Positions 28,968 through 31,330 of a stretch of DNA of 31,330 bases are shown piece after piece (position 1 is the stretch's first letter; each line of letters begins with the position of its first letter). The DNA comes from a virus. A program made the position numbers and the translations under genes. Below the pieces are notes generated by a model. It saw only the letters and a program-made list of their open reading frames with translations, made no database searches and was not told where the DNA came from. The stretch spans positions 1 to 31,330 of the IMG/VR virus record IMGVR_UViG_3300045051_000248. One strand, written 5' to 3'.

Positions 28968-28998
28968 AAGTACTCACAGTCCTAAGAATATCAGATTA

Positions 28999-29014
28999 CC
29001 CCGGTGTGCAGGGG
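28999..29014 (-). terminator. Weak hairpin between membrane gene and exonuclease
   Basis: CCCC and GGGG pair across an 8-base loop in the gap between the 68-residue membrane protein and the exonuclease. Possibly a terminator or a processing site; no T-run on the - strand. Confidence 0.3.
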
Positions 29015-29016
29015 AA

Positions 29017-29223
29017 TTACTTTACTTTACCTTTGGTGTAAAAATGCAGGATTAACCATGCGAAGAATGCAGCCAGCATGAATGCGAAGAAATCCACATC
29101 CATCAAGTGCCATACCCACTCACTCAGGGTGTCGCCTTTGTAGGAATTGAAAGCGGCGGTACCTTCGATCACGCCGAACAGTGCAAGCCACACCAGCCAG
29201 AAGAAACCGTATAGCTTACTCAT
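29017..29223 (-). CDS. Small two-helix membrane protein of the lysis region (68 aa)
   Basis: MSKLYGFFWLVWLALFGVIEGTAAFN, then polar loop with DTLSEWVWHLMDVDFFAFMLAAFFAWLILHFYTKGKVK: two hydrophobic helices with a basic C-terminus. Overlap ATGA with the preceding 30-residue gene. Size, position and topology suit a lysis-associated membrane protein, holin or antiholin, but no family is recognised. Confidence 0.65.
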   Translation of the reverse strand: MSKLYGFFWLVWLALFGVIEGTAAFNSYKGDTLSEWVWHLMDVDFFAFMLAAFFAWLILHFYTKGKVK

Positions 29224-29312
29224 ACGCCCATCCTTGAAACCAACATTGCTAGTAGCCCGCCGATGAATAAACCGGCGATGATGATCGCGATTGCAACACA
29301 GTCGTCACTCAT
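29220..29312 (-). CDS. Very small membrane peptide (30 aa)
   Basis: MSDDCVAIAIIIAGLFIGGLLAMLVSRMGV, a single transmembrane helix. Ribosome site AGGAGA precedes ATG. Its start overlaps the lysozyme stop and its own stop overlaps the start of the next gene (both ATGA), so three lysis-region genes are read as a coupled string. Pinholin or lysis regulator is possible. Confidence 0.6.
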   Translation of the reverse strand: MSDDCVAIAIIIAGLFIGGLLAMLVSRMGV

Positions 29313-29737
29313 GCCTGTTCTCCTGTTCGCATCATGGCAACCAGTCGGCGCGAGCGCATGCCTACCTGTTTGTACCAAAGGGAGTTCACCATTGCATCGG
29401 CAGCAAGAGCGAAGTGACCAGTGCGTAGATGTTCGAGTGTGTCTTTAAACTTGAGTAGCTTGGAGATTCCAAGGTTGAAGCACATGTTGGCGAGAACCTG
29501 TTGCCTCACTTCATCGAGGTTCTTCCACCACGGCAGCTTGGTGTTCAGATCGTGGATGACATCATTGAAGTCGTCATTGAAAATCTGTTGAACAGCGGCC
29601 TCACTGATTGGTTTCGCATCGAGGTTGTGTCCGATGCCGATTGTGAGTGCGCCCTTAGAACAACGGTACGGCTTGTACCGTTTGTCCTCGTCAACTTCGA
29701 GTTGGGATCGAAGTTCATTGATACTATCTGGGGTCAT
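29309..29737 (-). CDS. T4-type lysozyme (GH24 endolysin)
   Basis: 142 residues, the size of small phage lysozymes. The active-site pattern Glu-8aa-Cys-5aa-Thr is exact: Glu17, Cys26, Thr32 in LEVDEDKRYKPYRCSKGALTIGIGHNLD. Asp at the middle position is replaced by Cys, an alternative known in this family (E-8-D/C-5-T). NxGxxxLLKFKDTL and WYKQVGMRSRRLVAMMRTG are the usual C-terminal elements. There is no signal peptide, so release needs a holin. Ribosome site AAGGAG. It cleaves peptidoglycan. Confidence 0.92.
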   Translation of the reverse strand: MTPDSINELRSQLEVDEDKRYKPYRCSKGALTIGIGHNLDAKPISEAAVQQIFNDDFNDVIHDLNTKLPWWKNLDEVRQQVLANMCFNLGISKLLKFKDTLEHLRTGHFALAADAMVNSLWYKQVGMRSRRLVAMMRTGEQA

Positions 29738-29751
29738 AAGAACTCCTTCGT

Positions 29752-29964
29752 TTATGAATTGATAACGTGGTATGCGAAATACGCGACAACGAAGGTAGCG
29801 AGGGCAAGAAACCCCTTGAAATAGTTTTGGAACTTTTCGATTTCAGTGACCCTAGTCTCGATCTTTTCCACTTCGGACAGGCGCAGGGAAATACCATTCA
29901 GTTGGCCTTTAATTTCCCCGAGTGTTCCGATGATCTGTAGGAGGGTTTCTTGATTCAATTCCAT
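29752..29964 (-). CDS. XhlA-like coiled-coil membrane protein (70 aa)
   Basis: MELNQETLLQIIGTLGEIKGQLNGISLRLSEVEKIETRVTEIEKF is a coiled coil; FKGFLALATFVVAYFAYHVIN is a single C-terminal helix. This is the layout of XhlA/haemolysin-type lysis partners, which assist holin and endolysin. It begins 10 bases after a - strand TAAACT promoter motif with GAAGG as ribosome site and lies directly before the lysozyme. Confidence 0.72.
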   Translation of the reverse strand: MELNQETLLQIIGTLGEIKGQLNGISLRLSEVEKIETRVTEIEKFQNYFKGFLALATFVVAYFAYHVINS

Positions 29965-29974
29965 GACTACCTTC

Positions 29975-29980
29975 AGTTTA
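29975..29980 (-). promoter_or_regulatory. TAAACT promoter motif on - strand before lysis genes
   Basis: On the - strand ATCTAAACTGAAGG lies just upstream of the XhlA-like ATG (29964). It is the only leftward copy of the promoter family in the window and would start the lysis string separately from the upstream early genes. Confidence 0.55.
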
Positions 29981-29982
29981 GA

Positions 29983-30549
29983 TTAAATCCCTTGAAGTGA
30001 CCTATAGTATTGATATACAAAGGCTTTCAGTACCGTCCGGTTGACGCCCATGCCCATAAATCCGCCTTTGTCGAACTTATACCGGAGCATTTCGGCGTAC
30101 ACTTTATCCGGTGCCCAGCCGTCCACCTTCATGCGATAGACCGCGATCATTACCCCAGTACGGTGCCGCCCACCTTGACAGTGGACATAGATGGGGTAGT
30201 TATCCGGGTTGGTAGTGATTTCTAAGAACCGCTCAACAGCCTCACGGCTCGGAGCACGCTTGGTACTTAAAGGGATATTGAAATAGTTCATACCAATCCG
30301 TCGCGCCGTTGGCCCTTCCCACTTCTCCGGGTCGTCTTTCAGGTCTACCACCGTCTTGATTCCTAACGTGTCCTTCAATCGAGCTAGTCGAATGTCATCG
30401 GCAATGACGCCACCACGATAGATGTTTTCGGTCACCTGCCCCATGTTCGTAGGCATGTCACGAACGATGTTGTCTCCACCGCCAGCCGCTAAATTACCCA
30501 AGGCCCAAAGGCCCGCGAAAAATGTCCAACCAAATCCTTGCCAGTGCAT
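29983..30549 (-). CDS. Membrane-associated dual-specificity tyrosine phosphatase
   Basis: 188 residues from ATG at 30549, chosen because GAGAGG lies 5 bases before it; an upstream alternative start (30600) has no such site. The P-loop HCQGGRHRTG at residues 123-132 has catalytic Cys124 and Arg130 (CX5R) with following Thr-Gly. ENIYRGGVIADDIRLARLKDTLGIKTVVDL is the usual opening of small dual-specificity phosphatases. Residues 5-23 are hydrophobic (FGWTFFAGLWALGNLAAGG), a membrane anchor or export signal. It lies next to the lysis genes. Phosphatases of this kind are rare in phages. Whether it acts inside or outside the membrane, and on protein, lipid or capsule systems, is open. Confidence 0.85.
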   Translation of the reverse strand: MHWQGFGWTFFAGLWALGNLAAGGGDNIVRDMPTNMGQVTENIYRGGVIADDIRLARLKDTLGIKTVVDLKDDPEKWEGPTARRIGMNYFNIPLSTKRAPSREAVERFLEITTNPDNYPIYVHCQGGRHRTGVMIAVYRMKVDGWAPDKVYAEMLRYKFDKGGFMGMGVNRTVLKAFVYQYYRSLQGI

Positions 30550-30557
30550 AAAGCCTC

Positions 30558-30629
30558 TCAGTTGGTGAAGAACCAGATCGCTATGACGAACAGTCCCCAC
30601 CCGATATAAATTTTCAAATCTTCTTTCAT
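30558..30629 (-). CDS. Tiny membrane peptide (23 aa)
   Basis: MKEDLKIYIGWGLFVIAIWFFTN: a charged N-terminus and one short hydrophobic helix. Ribosome site GAGG 6 bases before ATG. It ends 8 bases before the phosphatase ATG. The start lies at the edge of the TTGCGTCCT module copy. Real but of unknown role; small enough that only expression data would settle it. Confidence 0.5.
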   Translation of the reverse strand: MKEDLKIYIGWGLFVIAIWFFTN

Positions 30630-30661
30630 TGCGTCCTCAAACTCAGGGTGCGGAAGCACCC
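30629..30661 (-). terminator. TTGCGTCCT module and hairpin after polymerase gene
   Basis: Hairpin GGGTGC-GGAA-GCACCC (30646-30661) lies two bases past the polymerase stop; TTGCGTCCT (30629-30637 as read on the + strand) and CAAACTC adjoin it. The GGAA loop is the same as at 8122. This copy is inverted relative to the genes around it. Confidence 0.5.
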
Positions 30662-30663
30662 GT

Positions 30664-31330
30664 TTAGTCTTTAACGAGGTTGTCCTTGATTGCGATGTCG
30701 CAGCCGAATGTCAAACCATCGAGTTGAGGCCACGGTTGGGTAAAGGCGGCTTTAACGGGACCGAACATGATTCGCTCTACACGGTCTTCGGGAATATCAA
30801 ATATAAGTTCGTCGTGAATCTGCCAAACCATCCACTCGCCAGCTTCTTTCCACTCGGGGTGCTCGGGCGTACCAAACCAGAGTTGCCACATGATTTCTTT
30901 CAGGATTGCGGCAATGATGCTTGATGGTCCGAATGCAACTGCCGATGGGGCGTCACCGCCCGGCAGATCCCAAAATGGTTTGGTGTATCCAAACGCATTG
31001 GTGAGTTTCTTCTGTGCTGTTGCTTGTTTAATGGTGCTGGACTTCCAGCGGTTGACAGGATCACTTAGGGTTGTGCAGAAGCGCAGGAACTTCCCCGCTT
31101 CTGACTGCGATTCAAAATCTTCTGGATTATTTAAGAAGACGGTCTTCGGCCCGGCGAGATAGTTCCCGCCGTAAATAACAATCTTCATCTTTTTGTACAG
31201 AGCAAGGCCGCGCTTCTTAATGTCTTTGAGGTACGGCTTGATCTGGTCATCGGGCATCGTCTTATCAACGGGTAGCCCGAGGAACTTTGCCATTGCAAAC
31301 TTGTGAATGCCGAGTCGCGCCAGCCGCATG
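30664..31330 (-). CDS. DNA polymerase, family A, C-terminal part (cut by window edge)
   Basis: 222 codons of a longer frame reach the right edge with no sign of a real start. KKMKIVIYGGNYLAG matches the finger-helix region (Lys...Tyr-Gly) and WQIHDELIFDIPED is motif C with HDE, both diagnostic of family A polymerases (T7/Pol I type). The stop (TAA) lies at 30664-30666, followed at once by the hairpin module. It replicates phage DNA, probably with the DEDDy exonuclease encoded downstream. The exonuclease domain, if any, is outside the window. Confidence 0.88.
   Translation of the reverse strand, partial: MRLARLGIHKFAMAKFLGLPVDKTMPDDQIKPYLKDIKKRGLALYKKMKIVIYGGNYLAGPKTVFLNNPEDFESQSEAGKFLRFCTTLSDPVNRWKSSTIKQATAQKKLTNAFGYTKPFWDLPGGDAPSAVAFGPSSIIAAILKEIMWQLWFGTPEHPEWKEAGEWMVWQIHDELIFDIPEDRVERIMFGPVKAAFTQPWPQLDGLTFGCDIAIKDNLVKD

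Overview
This window is part of the genome of a tailed double-stranded DNA bacteriophage, most likely short-tailed (podovirus-like). Evidence for this is a terminase, a large portal, a scaffold, a coat protein, a connector and nozzle pair, three glutamine/alanine-rich proteins typical of ejected internal virion proteins, and no tape-measure gene. Almost everything from 383 to 27782 is on the + strand (virion genes). Everything from 31330 down to 27779 is on the - strand: the 3' end of a family A DNA polymerase, a lysis cassette, a phosphatase, an exonuclease and small proteins. The two blocks meet tail to tail with overlapping stop codons at 27779-27782. No integrase, repressor, tRNA or CRISPR array is visible. 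The host cannot be named. The promoter style (TAAACT, of the TANNNT class, about 6 nt before the inferred transcript start, sometimes with ATG at that start) is common in Actinobacteria and Deinococcota, which is only a hint.

Layout: 1-368 is an untranslated, hairpin-rich transcript candidate behind a good promoter. 383-1012 is a phage-borne ccdA (membrane thiol-redox transporter). 1118-1548 holds small proteins. 1548-8092 carries tail fibre and tail spike-like proteins, including two tandem copies of a 126-residue domain, a 922-residue beta-helix protein and a 658-residue protein ending in 13 short cationic repeats. 8158-9779 is a large terminase split into an ATPase gene and a nuclease gene. 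Then follow a small membrane protein, portal, scaffold, a Trp/Pro-rich protein, coat protein and head proteins up to 16733. 16788-18428 is a third copy of the 126-residue domain fused to a propeller-like region. 18431-19093 is a secreted trypsin-like protease. Then come small membrane proteins, connector, nozzle, a fibronectin-type fibre and internal virion proteins up to 27782.

Regulation: an 11-site promoter family (TAAACT, once TAACCT) sits in front of transcription units on the + strand, with one copy on the - strand before the lysis genes. Five intergenic places carry a second repeated module, TTGCGTCCC, then AAACTC, then a GC-rich hairpin, usually just after a stop codon. At three promoters the predicted transcript start falls at the foot of a hairpin.

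Most striking features: (1) 13 copies of the 8-base palindrome GTTTAAAC, far above chance for 31 kb, mostly inside genes; (2) host-envelope-directed genes not normally seen in phages (ccdA, an exported serine protease, a membrane-associated tyrosine phosphatase); (3) the clean split of the terminase between its two domains; (4) the structured leader RNA at the left end.
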